Program-made: the position numbers and the translations under genes
Shown here: positions 53,487 through 64,000 of the stretch, piece after piece
Position numbering within the stretch: position 1 is the stretch's first letter
Layout: each line of letters starts with the position of its first letter
The notes under the pieces: model-generated
Seen by the model: the letters and a program-made list of their open reading frames with translations, nothing else
Told to the model about the DNA's origin: nothing
Databases searched by the model: none
NCBI RefSeq assembly: GCF_000003195.3
Contig: NC_012871.2
Location: 55,543,802-55,607,801 of the forward strand
Origin: Sorghum bicolor
Lineage: Eukaryota > Streptophyta > Magnoliopsida > Poales > Poaceae
Direction: 5' to 3'
Length of the DNA stretch: 64,000 bases

Positions 53487-54737
53487 GAGCAAAGTGCATG
53501 GCTGGCCTCTAAAATTGTTGGGATATGTCAAGCCGGTCCATAAACTCTCAAAATAATTACTTAAGTTCATAATCTATGTTTTGGTGTCATTTAAGCCCAA
53601 TCTGCTGTTGACCCTACGGATGCCATCATCTTGTATTGCAATTAGGCCCTCCCTTACATCAAACAAATCAGCCCTATCCCCAAAACTATTCTCCGCCCGT
53701 TGTGTCTGTTCGTGCTCCTCGGCGGAGGGCGGCGAGGAGGGCTGTTTGTTTAGACCTTTGCTAAATGTTTTTTAGAACGACCTTTGCCGGATATTGCAGT
53801 AGCTTGTTTAGAAGCTAACAATTAGCTTGTTTAGACTTTTGTTTACCTTGCTGGATGTTGCAGCTTCTATCAAAACAATTGTTGGATGTCACATCTTTTG
53901 TCTGTGTTGTGAAATGCCATCTCATTCAGTCCATAATAGTGCTGGGTTTTTTTTGTCAATGTTACAAAATGCCAGTGACTTTTTTGTCAGTCTTATGTGA
54001 TGTTAGTCATTTTTTCACATGCAATTGACTCTCAAATTTCAACCAAATTTATTCATCAAACTGTAAGATCACTTACATGTACATCCTAGTGAAGCAGGAT
54101 TCACGTACATAAGAACAAAACACTTGTATCACATATGAACCAGTTCCTAAAAAAAGCAGCGACAATTGCTCCTGGATAATTGCAACAGCATTAGCTTAGT
54201 TTTTGTGATCGGCAATTGCTCCTGGTGAAGGGACTACAACAGCATTAGCTTAGTTTTTGTGATCGGCAATTGCTCCTGGATGGCACGCCTCCTGGATGTG
54301 GCCTCCTGCACGCGGACCCAATGGCGCGGCTCTTGAACGTGGCCTGAGCCACGACGGCGGTGACGACCTCAGCCACGATGACGGTGATGGCTACAACCAC
54401 GATTGCTTCAGCCTTGCGCTCGCCAACGCAGCCTCATCCTCAGGCTCGCCACGGCAGCCCCATCCTCGTGATTGGCAGTGGCGGCGACCCGTCGGAGATA
54501 CGGCAGCGACGGCTAGGTTGCAGCGGCGCGCATGAGTGAGAGCAAATGAGGATATTTTACTCTGTAGCAGTCTAGGGGGTCATCTGTAAATATAACAACG
54601 AGAACACTTGGTCAACAGTGGATTTGAGCCTAAATGACACCAAAACATAGATTATGGACTTAAGTAATCATTTGGAGAGTTCATGGACTGGCTTGACACA
54701 GTTCAACAAGTTTAGGGGCCGACCATGCACTTTGCTC
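53487..54737. mobile_element. Mutator-like element with long terminal inverted repeats
   Basis: 1251 bp. Inverted repeats of about 125 bp at 53487-53610 and 54609-54737 start GAGCAAAGTGCATGG. They are flanked by a perfect 9-bp direct repeat TTTTCAAAA (53478-53486, 54738-54746), the duplication length of Mutator elements. There is no transposase. The interior is a mix of AT-rich DNA and a GC-rich block (54290-54540), which could be captured gene sequence. Confidence 0.85.
54161..54283. repeat. 54-bp direct repeat inside the Mutator-like element
   Basis: Two copies plus a partial copy of a unit with AACAGCATTAGCTTAG and CAATTGCTCCTGG. Confidence 0.75.
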
Positions 54738-54747
54738 TTTTCAAAAT

Positions 54748-55835
54748 GAAGCACCACTATACACATATTTTGTCATCCTCCTCTAATGGTGTTAACTTCT
54801 GTACCATAAGACAAATATGCCCATGTGATTTTGCACCTAATCTTTAGGGCTATTTGTGATTTCATCCCTAATTTGGAATAAGACATTAATATTGTATTGT
54901 ATTTGAACAAAATGGTTAGATTTTGTAAATTACATTTGGCACAGTTTGCAATTATTTCAAATCAAATTTAATATTCAAAAAAGCTATTTAACTTTTGGCA
55001 GCATCTTAGCAAATTTTTGATAGCATTGTGGCAACAATATGATGTGAAAACATGACAACAACCATGGAGAAGCAACGTGGCCATATCATATTTCAAATGT
55101 CTTACATGCGCCATGTCAACATATCCACAAGAGCTACAAGTCTGCACCATGTCATCATGTCCACAAAAGCTATAAGTATACACCATATCAACAAGACCTA
55201 ACAAACTAGCTAGCCTTCTCGTTGTTCCTCCTATTTGTCATACTCCTCTTCCCCTCCCTCTACCTTTGCCTCTTCCCCTTCCCATTTCAATGGAGCTTGG
55301 CCTGAAAAGTATTCAATAGAAGTGAGCACCAATGCAATTATGGCTTACATTGGGTCATTGTTCCTCTCCTCTCTTCCCCTTCACCTCATCCTCCCCCTTT
55401 CGGTAGCACTTGCACTTCCACTAAAAAAGAAGAAACATAATTTCACAATTAGCAATGGTTAGAGGAGTACTCATGGACAAAGTCATCCATTTGTACCTCC
55501 CAAGCTTTGCGACGAAAGCTAGATCACGACTGCAAAGCTTTCCAATCACTTGTCAATCCTTTCAGGTACATGTCTTCAATTCCAAGTTAACCGCATGCCC
55601 AAATGCATGCCTAAATCTGTTGACCGATCATGCCACAAAGTAATGTACTGCTTAGAACACACATGCGATGCTCACGTATAAAATTAACCAAATATAGCAA
55701 CCCAAAGGTATGTATGTCAACAATTTTAGTTGGTAAAGTTTTGCCTGTTGCTATGACTTTGGCCCATTATCTAGCAAGCCTCAGAAAAGAATGAACTCTA
55801 ACAACAAGTTTTAAATCCCTATGATTTGTATGTAG
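54748..55835. other. Intergenic stretch, nothing recognised apart from a short tandem repeat
   Basis: 55088-55195 holds about 2.5 copies of an approximately 36-bp unit (CACCATGTCATCATGTCCAC). No supported gene. Confidence 0.45.
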
Positions 55836-56942
55836 TGTCGGGTACCGGGTACCCAAAGCTAAGAACTAAAAAACACCCCCTTACTCCTCTTGAGAAGAGG
55901 CCAAACTAACTAACAACCATCCTCCGTCCTGCTCGAGACCTGACGACGAGGCCTTGGATGCAACCGAGACCAATCCATCCTTCGCCTCGCCCGAGGCCTA
56001 ATGACCAAGCCTTGGGCGAGCCCGAGACCTAGCAAGTTCTCCAACTCGTCCGAGACCGACTCGAGAAAGCAGTCCTACAATCTCCGACTCATTCGACCCC
56101 AAGGCTCAGACGCTTTCATACCATTTGTGCGGTCGAGACCCTCCATGACGTCCGCCATGATCCCACGACGAGGCTGCGGTACACCCAGACAATTACATAG
56201 GGCAAGGCATGACGAACACTATACTGCCAATTCCCGTCACTGTGTGTACGTCAGAGACTTGTGCAGACATACAAGTATCAATCCAAGCCCCTGTGCTCAC
56301 GAACTCGTCCGAGCAAGGGCACGATTCCCAATTCGAGAGGCCTCAGAACTCACTGATGAACAACGAACAGGGGATGGCGCGTCATCTACAGGGCCACACA
56401 TGCTTTGCATAGGACCAGCATGGCTGAGCGTAACGTCTACAGAGAGGGCCACGTCACGCACTGCGACCTCGAGTACCCGTAGAGACTGAAGGACAAAGAC
56501 CATGCCGCCACTACGCTGCACCATGCTCTACAATGTAGGGCTACAGGGCCATGGATTTAACAGGAAACATAATGTAGTACATATGTATGTAAGCTCTGCT
56601 GCTCCTTGCAACTATAAAAGGAAGAGGTAGCAGAAATTCGTAGAATATATATAGAGAACAACGAGCAGACAAGTTATGGGCACTTGAACACACTCAAGTT
56701 CACACAAAACACTCCACTCTAAGACTTGGGAGCCACTCCCTCTCTTGCGCAGTTTGTAACCCCTTCTACAAGTACTTTAGTGCAAAGATAATACAAGACT
56801 CCTCCCTTTCACCGAACGTAGGGCACTCCTTGCCTAAACCAGTATAAACCACTTGTGTTTTTCTTGCACATCATCCGGATCAAAGGCACACACATATAAA
56901 TTTACTAGCTGGTGTTAGGACCACAAGTCCAAACACCCGACA
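55836..56942 (+). repeat. Solo gypsy LTR
   Basis: 1107 bp, TGTCGGGTACCGGG ... AAACACCCGACA, with a perfect 5-bp duplication TGTAG at 55831-55835 and 56943-56947 and no internal region. A TATA box (CTATAAAAGGAAG) is near 56611. The 3' third is clearly related to the tandem gypsy LTR (ACAAGTACTTTAGTGCAAAG, CGAACGTAGGGC). Confidence 0.85.
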
Positions 56943-57233
56943 TGTAGTTAGCTTATCCGACCTGAAGCCATCGCTAATTCACTTTGACAAAAACCACAAA
57001 ACTAACAAGAGTTGAACAAACCACCTTTGCTCTTCCATGGTTGTGGATTTGAGACCTCCCGTCGTGCCTACATATTCCTTGCCCTTCCTGACATCCCAAA
57101 TACCTTAGGTCCGAGTCTCTATTTCACACGAGAAGGGAGGAGGTCTCAAAGTTAAAAAAAAGATAAAATCATAATTAAACTTATGGATAAAGGCAAAACA
57201 TAGCTTTCCGTCACTTAAACTGTTTATAACTTA

Positions 57234-57456
57234 GGCCTTGTTTAGTTTCCAAAATTTTTCAAGATTCTTCGTCACATCAAATCTTTGAACATATGCATGG
57301 AGTATTAAATATAAACAAAAACAAAAATTAATTACACAGTATACCTATAATTTGCAAGACGAACCTAAAATACTTGTGATTGCAAGATGAGCCTAGTTAG
57401 TCCGTGATTGGATAATAATTGTCAAATATAAACAAAAATGCTATAGTACCAAGGCC
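57234..57456. mobile_element. MITE of the GGCCTTGTTTAG group
   Basis: Left end GGCCTTGTTTAGTTTCC after TTA, family core (CAAGATTCTTCGTCACATC, GCATATGCATGG-like). The right end, near CCAAGGCC, is irregular. Confidence 0.6.
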
Positions 57457-57701
57457 AAAAATTTTCGTGAAAGAAATACTTGTGATTCCTCTTCTTTGCA
57501 ACAACTATTTCCCAATAAAAAAGATCTTAAATCTCTTGTGCCACTGTCCCTTCTCTCTGTATTTGAGACCTAAAAATTAAGTCAGATTAATATCAGTAAA
57601 TTATTATAAGTAAGTAATGCTGACAATTTTACAAACGTGTACAAATTGTCGGGCGATCACTGCCGTCTAGGGTTTGGAAAATGGGAATGGGAGAAGACCG
57701 A

Positions 57702-57921
57702 GGCCTTGTTCAGTTTCCAAAAAACACCAACAAAATTTCAAGATTCTCTGCCAAATCGAATCTTACGACATATGCATGAAGCATTGAATACAGATAAAAA
57801 TAAAAACTAATTACACAATTTACCTGTAATTTGCGAGATAAATCTTTTAAATTTAGTTAGTTTATAATTAAATAATATTTACCAAATATAAATGAAAGTG
57901 CTACGGTACCTGAACAAGGCC
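57702..57921. mobile_element. MITE of the GGCCTTGTTCAG group
   Basis: 220 bp, GGCCTTGTTCAG ... CTGAACAAGGCC, same family core. No clear target duplication. Confidence 0.65.
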
Positions 57922-58367
57922 TGGAGACAAGAGATCGATGTGACTGCACACATGCGACGATGTCACCGGTTTGGCTCCTGTCCGTTTCACCGGTTTTGTT
58001 GAAGTTGAACACTTTGTGGGGCGCTGCACGTTCAGTTCATGGGACACATTGGCGGACGCAGGGGGGCTGGGGTGGCTGCAGCCACTCTCTTGGGCTCAAA
58101 ATTTTTTTAACAGTCTTTTTTTAGCAAAAAAACTCCATGTATTTGGTATTTTTCTATGTCCGTTTATTCTATGAATCTATGCCTTTGAGCACTTTGAATC
58201 AATATTAAATTATCAAGCTTAACTATATTTATTAGTGTACTGAATTGAACGAGGAAAAATGTTTTTAGCCTATATTATTTAGCCCTCATCTTAGTCTGTT
58301 TGTGTCCGCCACTAATGGGACACATATGTGATGCAGAGAATGAGTAGAAATAAAATTAGTTCCAAGG

Positions 58368-58571
58368 CCTTGTTTAGTTCGCCAAAAAACCAAAAAGTTT
58401 TCAAGATTCTTCGTCACATTGAATCTTACGGCATATGCATGAAGCATTAAATATAGACGAAAACAAAAACTAATTACACAGTTGCCTGTAAATCACGAGA
58501 CGAATCTTTTAACCCTAGTTAGTCTATGATTAGACATTATTTACTACAAACAAACAGACATGCTACAATAG
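58368..58571. mobile_element. MITE of the GGCCTTGTTTAG group, cut by an LTR element
   Basis: Left end and core are present. The sequence stops at ATGCTACAATAG, where the LTR of the next element begins, so the remainder should lie beyond that element. Confidence 0.65.
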
Positions 58572-59284
58572 TGTTGACACCGTTTTCTGACACGTATCTT
58601 TTGAAACGCACCTGGAGTCAATAGGATGTAGATCGGCAGATGGAGCAATGATGACTAGTCTATAAGGGAGTTGCCGATGAAGGTGGTTGCCGATGGGGAA
58701 ATAACCGAATATGACCAAGCCCAGAAGTGTGCCGATGACCAGTGCCGGTGTTTGCCGATGGCTGTAACAGGTAGTCTGCCGATGACCCTGAAGAAAAGCG
58801 CGGAGGTTGCCGATTGATTCGTGGCAGTGTTCCGATCGGTTACGGGGGATAGTTTAATGTTTTCCTTAGTTATTAGGATTCGTTTTGTATACGGGTTCCG
58901 TTTAATTTAGAATTCGAGTCCTAGTCGTGTTTGGTTGTAGCTCTTTGGACAGGGTATAAATGTAGACCCTAGGGCAATGTAATGAAAAATCTATCAATCA
59001 ATCAAACACAAGTTTTTACTCATATTCCAGAATCTACTTTTCGACGACTTCGTCATTTTTCCTTTTACTACAAGTTCTTAGGAATCCGTCGAGTCAAACT
59101 CGACGTGTTCTCGATTTTCGCGTGAGCACCTCTTGGCCGTGACATCCGGGCGCATCGCTGTTGTCGGGACCAAAGTGTTCGAGTTACCACCTTCGTCAAT
59201 TGTAAGGTCAAATCGACTGGCACGCCTTAACGTTTGAATCGGGTATTAGCCCTTTGTGTTTACAGATCAGCTTTTGCATCAACA
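58572..59284 (+). repeat. 5' LTR of a second gypsy element
   Basis: 713 bp, TGTTGACACC ... GCATCAACA (TGTTGA/TCAACA ends), TATA region GGGTATAAATG near 58948. Repeated GCCGATG motifs in the first third. Confidence 0.8.
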
Positions 59285-59291
59285 CATCTTT

Positions 59292-59309
59292 TGGCACGCC
59301 TGGTGGGAC
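59292..59309 (+). other. Primer-binding site of the second gypsy element
   Basis: TGGCACGCCTGGTGGGAC, 7 nt after the LTR end. It resembles the site of the tandem gypsy element (TGGCGCGCCAGG). Confidence 0.65.
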
Positions 59310-59330
59310 AGATTCAAGATCAAGATCAAT

Positions 59331-61169
59331 ATGTCGAACACCGATTTCGACCTGGAGAACGTCATCCTAGTGACGGAAGCCAATCTCAGGGATGAGCAGA
59401 AGCAAGCTATGGTAAAAGCCATGGAGGAATACAAGCAGCAGTGCTTGAAATCCATTAGTATCAACAGGAGCGGCGAGGTGATCCAAAAGGAAGCATTGCC
59501 GGCACCTCGGTAGGTAACTTTTGAAGCCAATTCTAGTAAACTTCAAGACATGGTTGACAGTGCTATTAACCGTGCCTTGATCAATCAAGCTGGTGTGCTG
59601 TCCAACACGGTTTTCAATGCTGTGGCTAGAACTTTCAAAGAAGGACAAGTACCACCAACTTATGTGGGTCCTGCCTATCATCAGCCAGGGTCATCATTGG
59701 TCACAGCTCCATCGGCTACCACAGCCGTTGCGGGTTCAGAAGTTACTTCTCCTCCAAGCACATTAGGGATCACTAATGCGCAGTCTACACCAATGACGAC
59801 CAATCCATCAACATCAGACGGGCAAATCAAGCTTGCCATAGATCTATTGGCATCGGCAATGTCAGGGACTGTTCCTCCCAACTGGTGGGGTTATGGTATG
59901 CCCCTAGAATTCATGGCAAAAGGTCCTGGAACATCTCAAGTGGCTGACGTGACAGGCAAGGCTCCTATGGCATCGGCACCTCCAAATCCGCCGATGAATC
60001 AGAGTCCCCAGTACACTACAACTACTACTGCAAGACCTTACACTGGGACTTCTCAAGCCCCAACGTTCCAGATGCCTAATGCATCGGCAGATTCAATGCC
60101 AACGCAGCAGAGGTTCATGACACAGCTAGGGTATGTCAATTTAATGATGATGCCCAATTACCAGTCATCGGCAGGGCCTATGCCGATGAATGCTAACAAT
60201 GGATGGACTAGGCAGTTTGTCTTTCCACAGATGCCTCAGCAGAATCATCAGGCTGTAGGGTTTCAACAAGGACAAATCCAACCTGGGTTTCAGAATCAAG
60301 GGTTGGTCAACCAGCCGATGAATCTTGGTCAGCAAATTGGTGGTCAGATGGTTAATCCAATGTTCCATGCAGATCGTGCACCTCAGAGACACGTAGAAGC
60401 TTATCAGTAGGTGCCAGATCCATAGCCGCCTCATCGGCAAGATGCCGATGCTTATTGGGCCGATAAGATAGCTGAAATGATGAGAGACCAATTTGGGATA
60501 AAGTCCAAAGTCAACACTTACTCTTATCGGACACTGTATCCTCCCGCATATGACTTAATTCCGCTTCCAAATCGGTACAAGGTACCAGATTTCACCAAGT
60601 TTTCTAGACAGGATGATACATCAACTATGGAACATGTTAATAGGTTTATCATCCAATGTGGAGAAGCTGCTAACAGAGATGAATTAAGGGTTCGCTTGTT
60701 CTCATCATCTTTATCTGGATCGACTTTTACTTGGTTTATTTTGTTAGCTCCTAACTCAGTAATCACTTGGGCCGATCTAGAGAAACAATTCCACAAATAC
60801 TTCTTTTCTGGAGTTCATGAGAAGAAGATTACCGATTTAGTCAGGCTGAAGCAACGCAATGATGAATCGGTTGAAAGTTTTGTGCAGAGGTTGCGAGAGG
60901 TTAAGAATAAGTGCTATAGTCTGGTTCTAGATGATCGGCAGCTAGCCGATTTGGCTTTCCAGGGATTGCTGCCACATATCAGAGACAAGTATGCTTCTCA
61001 AGAGTTCGAGAGCCTAAGTCACTTGGTGCAGAGGATTTCTGACCAAGACATCAGACCCTTTGAGCCTAAGAGAGTGTTGGGTATTCTTAACATCATTACC
61101 AAAAGTAGACAGTTTTCTAATTCTAGTAACGGTGCCAAAAATGCCAAACCTATCCCTCATACCACTTAA
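59331..61169 (+). pseudogene. gag of the second gypsy element (stops)
   Basis: A single frame from ATG 59331, interrupted by TAG 59511-59513, TAG 60408-60410 and TAG 60423-60425, ending at 61167-61169. The N-terminal part is helical and charged, and the middle is Pro/Gln/Asn-rich. The C-terminal part is a typical retrotransposon gag domain (pfam Retrotrans_gag), with YKVPDFTKFSRQDDTS, TFTWF, FHKYFFSG and SVESFVQRLREVKNKC. No zinc knuckle, protease or RT follows in the window; sequence of a different kind starts after 61170, so the element is truncated or interrupted. Confidence 0.85.
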
Positions 61170-61234
61170 GCCAAGTTGTCATCCCCAGCATGACATGAGA
61201 GACGCAGTATTGAAATATGCAATTGCTCTTCTAA

Positions 61235-62717
61235 ATAAATAATGAATGGGATCTACAAGCGCACAGATTAATACCGATGTAGTATTTTAACCGGGAAGTA
61301 TTCCAGGTATCGTTATTTATATTTTTACCACTGGGAAGAGATTAACAATCATCAAAATTGATTACAGAATAGAATATGAGATTGAGTATCTATCATTGCA
61401 TATATAATTGAGAACATTTATCTAACTCTTTCATACAGGGGTAAGTGTCACATAAAGGATATATGAAGTAATGAATAGTGACAAAGATAATTAATCTGAT
61501 CAGCATAACTTAGCCACATAATAAATATGATAAGCACCTCCATTAGATACTCTAGAAAGTCATTAGCATGGAATTAGAACGAACTACAAGAATATTTCCT
61601 AAGTTATTCTCAACTATATAGTCTAGCATTATCATAGTTAGTGCAAGTATAATTAGCAATCATTGCGAGATAAGACTACGCCCATGCATAGTGATATTAG
61701 CAAGGTAAATGAGAAACATAGCAATCACTCCCCTGTAATAATATTGCTCTGCCAGCCCAATACACGAGAGGGGGACTATATAAGAATCAATGAAGCTGTC
61801 ACTATCACGAACTACCCCACGATCTGGCATATTGGGTACAATCGCAGATAAATACGGTATAAGCACCACGCCTACACAATATCTATCATTTACCCATGGA
61901 TCCGATGGATAAACGCTATATGATCCTAAGAATGTATATAGATCCAATCTAACTAAGCCAAGTATATAACTATGATAAACTAAGAACAATATAATTGCGA
62001 ATATAAACAAGTAGAGCAAAGTCATAAGCAATATATTGAAGTAGAACAAAGTCATATTCATAATATTGAAGAACAAAGATGATTAGAAAACAATTAGAAG
62101 CACAATTAGAGAATTACCAAGAATCCTCTTGACAGATCCGGAAACCAATCGAAGATTGACTCCTTCTAGTTCTAATCCTATGTAGCTATGCTAATCTAGA
62201 TATCTAATTGATGTGGTGGCTCTAATCTTGATCAGAGGCTTCTTCTCCCTTGAGGAATAATGAATTAGGGTTGAGAGGCTCTCCCCTCCACGGGCCAGGG
62301 GGTCTGGTTTTATAGTCCCTTCAAGTGAATATGGGCCGTTGGATCAAACCGACATTGATTGAACGGTTATCCTTGATCCTTTAGGTCGGTGGAGATCTTT
62401 CCCGAAAGAGAGTCCTGATTGGACTCAGAAGGGGGGCGGGCGCCCAGGGCCTGGCCCCGCTCGGCCTCCGCTGCTTCCTTCCCGTGGCTTCTGGAGTCTT
62501 CTAGATGTAAGATAATTGCACGGCACGTTAATATCTCTATGTAATCCCGATGTGTGGGCCTTTCTTCTGTATTTCCTGATAACCCCTTGCAGAAATAGAC
62601 AAACACCAAAACTCGTGGAATTCTGTTAGATAAAACCCTAAGTCTAGATGTTGATTTCATTTGGATCCTTTTCTTTGTTTATTTGATAATTAAATTTGAT
62701 ACTTAAGGACCGTCAAC
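61235..62717 (-). repeat. Minus-strand LTR-like sequence
   Basis: Read on the minus strand it starts TGTTGACGGTCCTTAAGTATC at 62717 and runs to a block with CAAGCGCAC near 61255. It is preceded (62718-62735) by a purine tract (GCTTGGGGGAGTT), as expected for a 3' LTR. The left end is not sharply defined and I found no target duplication. Confidence 0.5.
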
Positions 62718-63413
62718 AAACTCCCCCAAGCTTACCTCTTGCTCGTCCCTGAGCAAGGATAATCTCAGCGATGGATTAGAAGTTGTTACAATATCTTCAA
62801 AAATTAATGGTACACATGCTTCTAAATAAGGTCTTATCTCTGAGTTAGAGTAAACTGTCAAGACTTAAAACTTACTTACTTTACCTTTCACCATGGGACT
62901 TGTAACTGTCACTTCTGTCTTGAGTAGTTAAAAGATAGAACAGTCTAGTCAAGTGCAATGTCTCTTATTCTTGATCAGCTATAGTTCTGGAGTTTTTACA
63001 GATTTTCAAATAAAACTCAGAGATTCCTTGTATTACTCTCTCAGATCTCTCTTTTGTGGTATTTTTGGATCCTTACCAAGGCAGTGATGGTATATGCCTT
63101 CTCTCTCACCCTACTCTAATAAGGCTTTAATATCTGGAGCTCATAGGTGGGAGATAAAGTATACATACTTACAAGACATTTATTGTATAGTCAAACCATA
63201 GATCCAAAGAAACAAATCAATAAGTCAAATCAAGATGTGCATGTGTGGCGAATGAATGGTATATGGTGATGATGGTGATAACAATGGTGAAAGTCTAATT
63301 CTACTTTTGCTCTTTTGAGGGGATACATACCTTCCTTGCTTTCTAAAACTTTTGAAGAGAATGAGATGCTCTATATTTTCTTTTTCTTTCCTCTCAGGTG
63401 GGTGTTGATATTT
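62718..63413 (-). other. Non-coding internal part of the minus-strand LTR element
   Basis: Begins with the purine tract and the GAGCAAGAGGTAAGC block (minus strand). No coding frame. The stretch is short for an internal region, so the element is probably non-autonomous or deleted. Confidence 0.4.
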
Positions 63414-64000
63414 GGGAACGCAATAAGGAATTGATCCGCAAGCGCACGGATATCGGTGAGCACTTCACCCGGGAAATTATCCAGAGTATCGTATTTATTT
63501 TTTTACCACTAGGAGAAAGAGTGCATCTGACTAACCGGTCTATTACTACTAACCCTTTAGGCAACAAAGAATGTCTCTCGATGTGAACGATAAATAGGGA
63601 AGACTGCAACCGTAGTCTCCTTCTAACCTTGGTAAGGATGATCTACTGTTCTATTGGGGAGGCTAACGGAATCTAGACACCACAAAGGATGTTCAACCCG
63701 CACCTATAAACCCTATCCTTCCTGCTAACGAGATATGGTCTGCAAAGGTAACTCGGAATTGTCACGTTCCTCACTACTACCATAGTCCAGCTAGTCAGGG
63801 AATATCTATGAGTACCCCAGCCTAAACACCACGTTTACGCCAGCAATGATTACTCTAAACTCTACGCGAAGAGATTAAAGCAAACTCATAAACCAGAAGA
63901 ACAATAAAACAAGAACTTACTAGAATTTAGAAGTCAAAATACTGAAGAATCCTAGGAGCAAGCTTCGGGTTAGGAGAACTTGATCTCTCAATCTAGTAGA
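63414..64000 (-). repeat. Second copy of the same LTR-like sequence, running off the window
   Basis: GGAATTGATCCGCAAGCGCACGG and ATTATCCAGAGTATCG-ATTT-TTTACCACT match the block at 61248-61330 in the same orientation. Divergent (roughly three quarters identical in that block, by eye). Confidence 0.45.

Noticed and set aside
54296..54535. 79-codon open frame in the Mutator-like element as a gene
   Set aside because: GC-rich and open, but no family recognised; kept only as possible captured sequence.
55205..55643. Two open frames with CT-rich sequence
   Set aside because: Low-complexity composition and no splice or domain support.
56001..56524. Open frames inside the solo LTR
   Set aside because: They lie fully within a bounded LTR with duplications on both sides.

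Overview
The window is plant nuclear DNA, almost certainly from a grass. The evidence is an intact 24-exon receptor-kinase gene of the plant LRR VIII-2 type with short GT-AG introns, several grass MITE types (GGCCTTGTTTAG ends, Stowaway CTCCCTC ends, Tourist ends with TTA target duplications), and grass Ty3/gypsy, Ty1/copia and hAT families. The MITE and LTR families look like Sorghum or a close andropogonoid relative, but that is an inference.

Layout. 1-2263: left edge with what may be the first coding exon of a minus-strand gene, then small MITEs. 2264-39670: one large nest of transposable elements. Its base is a pair of old copia-type LTR fragments facing each other (2264-3667 minus, 3668 onward plus). 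A hAT transposon (3966-34919) is inserted in the plus-strand LTR. A Ty3/gypsy element (5408-32562) is inserted in the transposase gene of that hAT. A deleted copia element (35935-39478) is inserted in another part of the same old LTR. I read a target-site duplication for each of these three insertions: about 8 bp with 6/8 matching for the hAT, ACAGT for the gypsy, and GTAGT for the copia.

The gypsy element is the main feature. It is a tandem LTR-internal-LTR-internal-LTR structure with three nearly identical 1045-bp LTRs, and only the outer ends carry the ACAGT duplication. Each unit has a sense gag-pol reading frame. Each also has, between integrase and the downstream LTR, an antisense six-exon gene of 1299 codons with its own TATA box. 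Its first exon encodes a domain of the 'putative gypsy type transposon' family (PF04195). The two units share two in-frame stops in pol, and each also has private lesions.

39671-42749: MITEs, a TA/GA microsatellite and a perfect 19-bp inverted repeat. 42750-50872: the only clearly intact host gene, an LRR/malectin receptor-like kinase (1044 residues, all 24 exons joining in frame). 50873-58571: gene-poor DNA with a degraded copy of the left-edge exon region, a 1.25-kb Mutator-like element with 9-bp duplications, a solo gypsy LTR with 5-bp duplications, and MITEs. 58572-64000: the 5' LTR and broken gag of a second gypsy family, then minus-strand LTR-type sequence running off the window. I saw no CRISPR, tRNA or rRNA.
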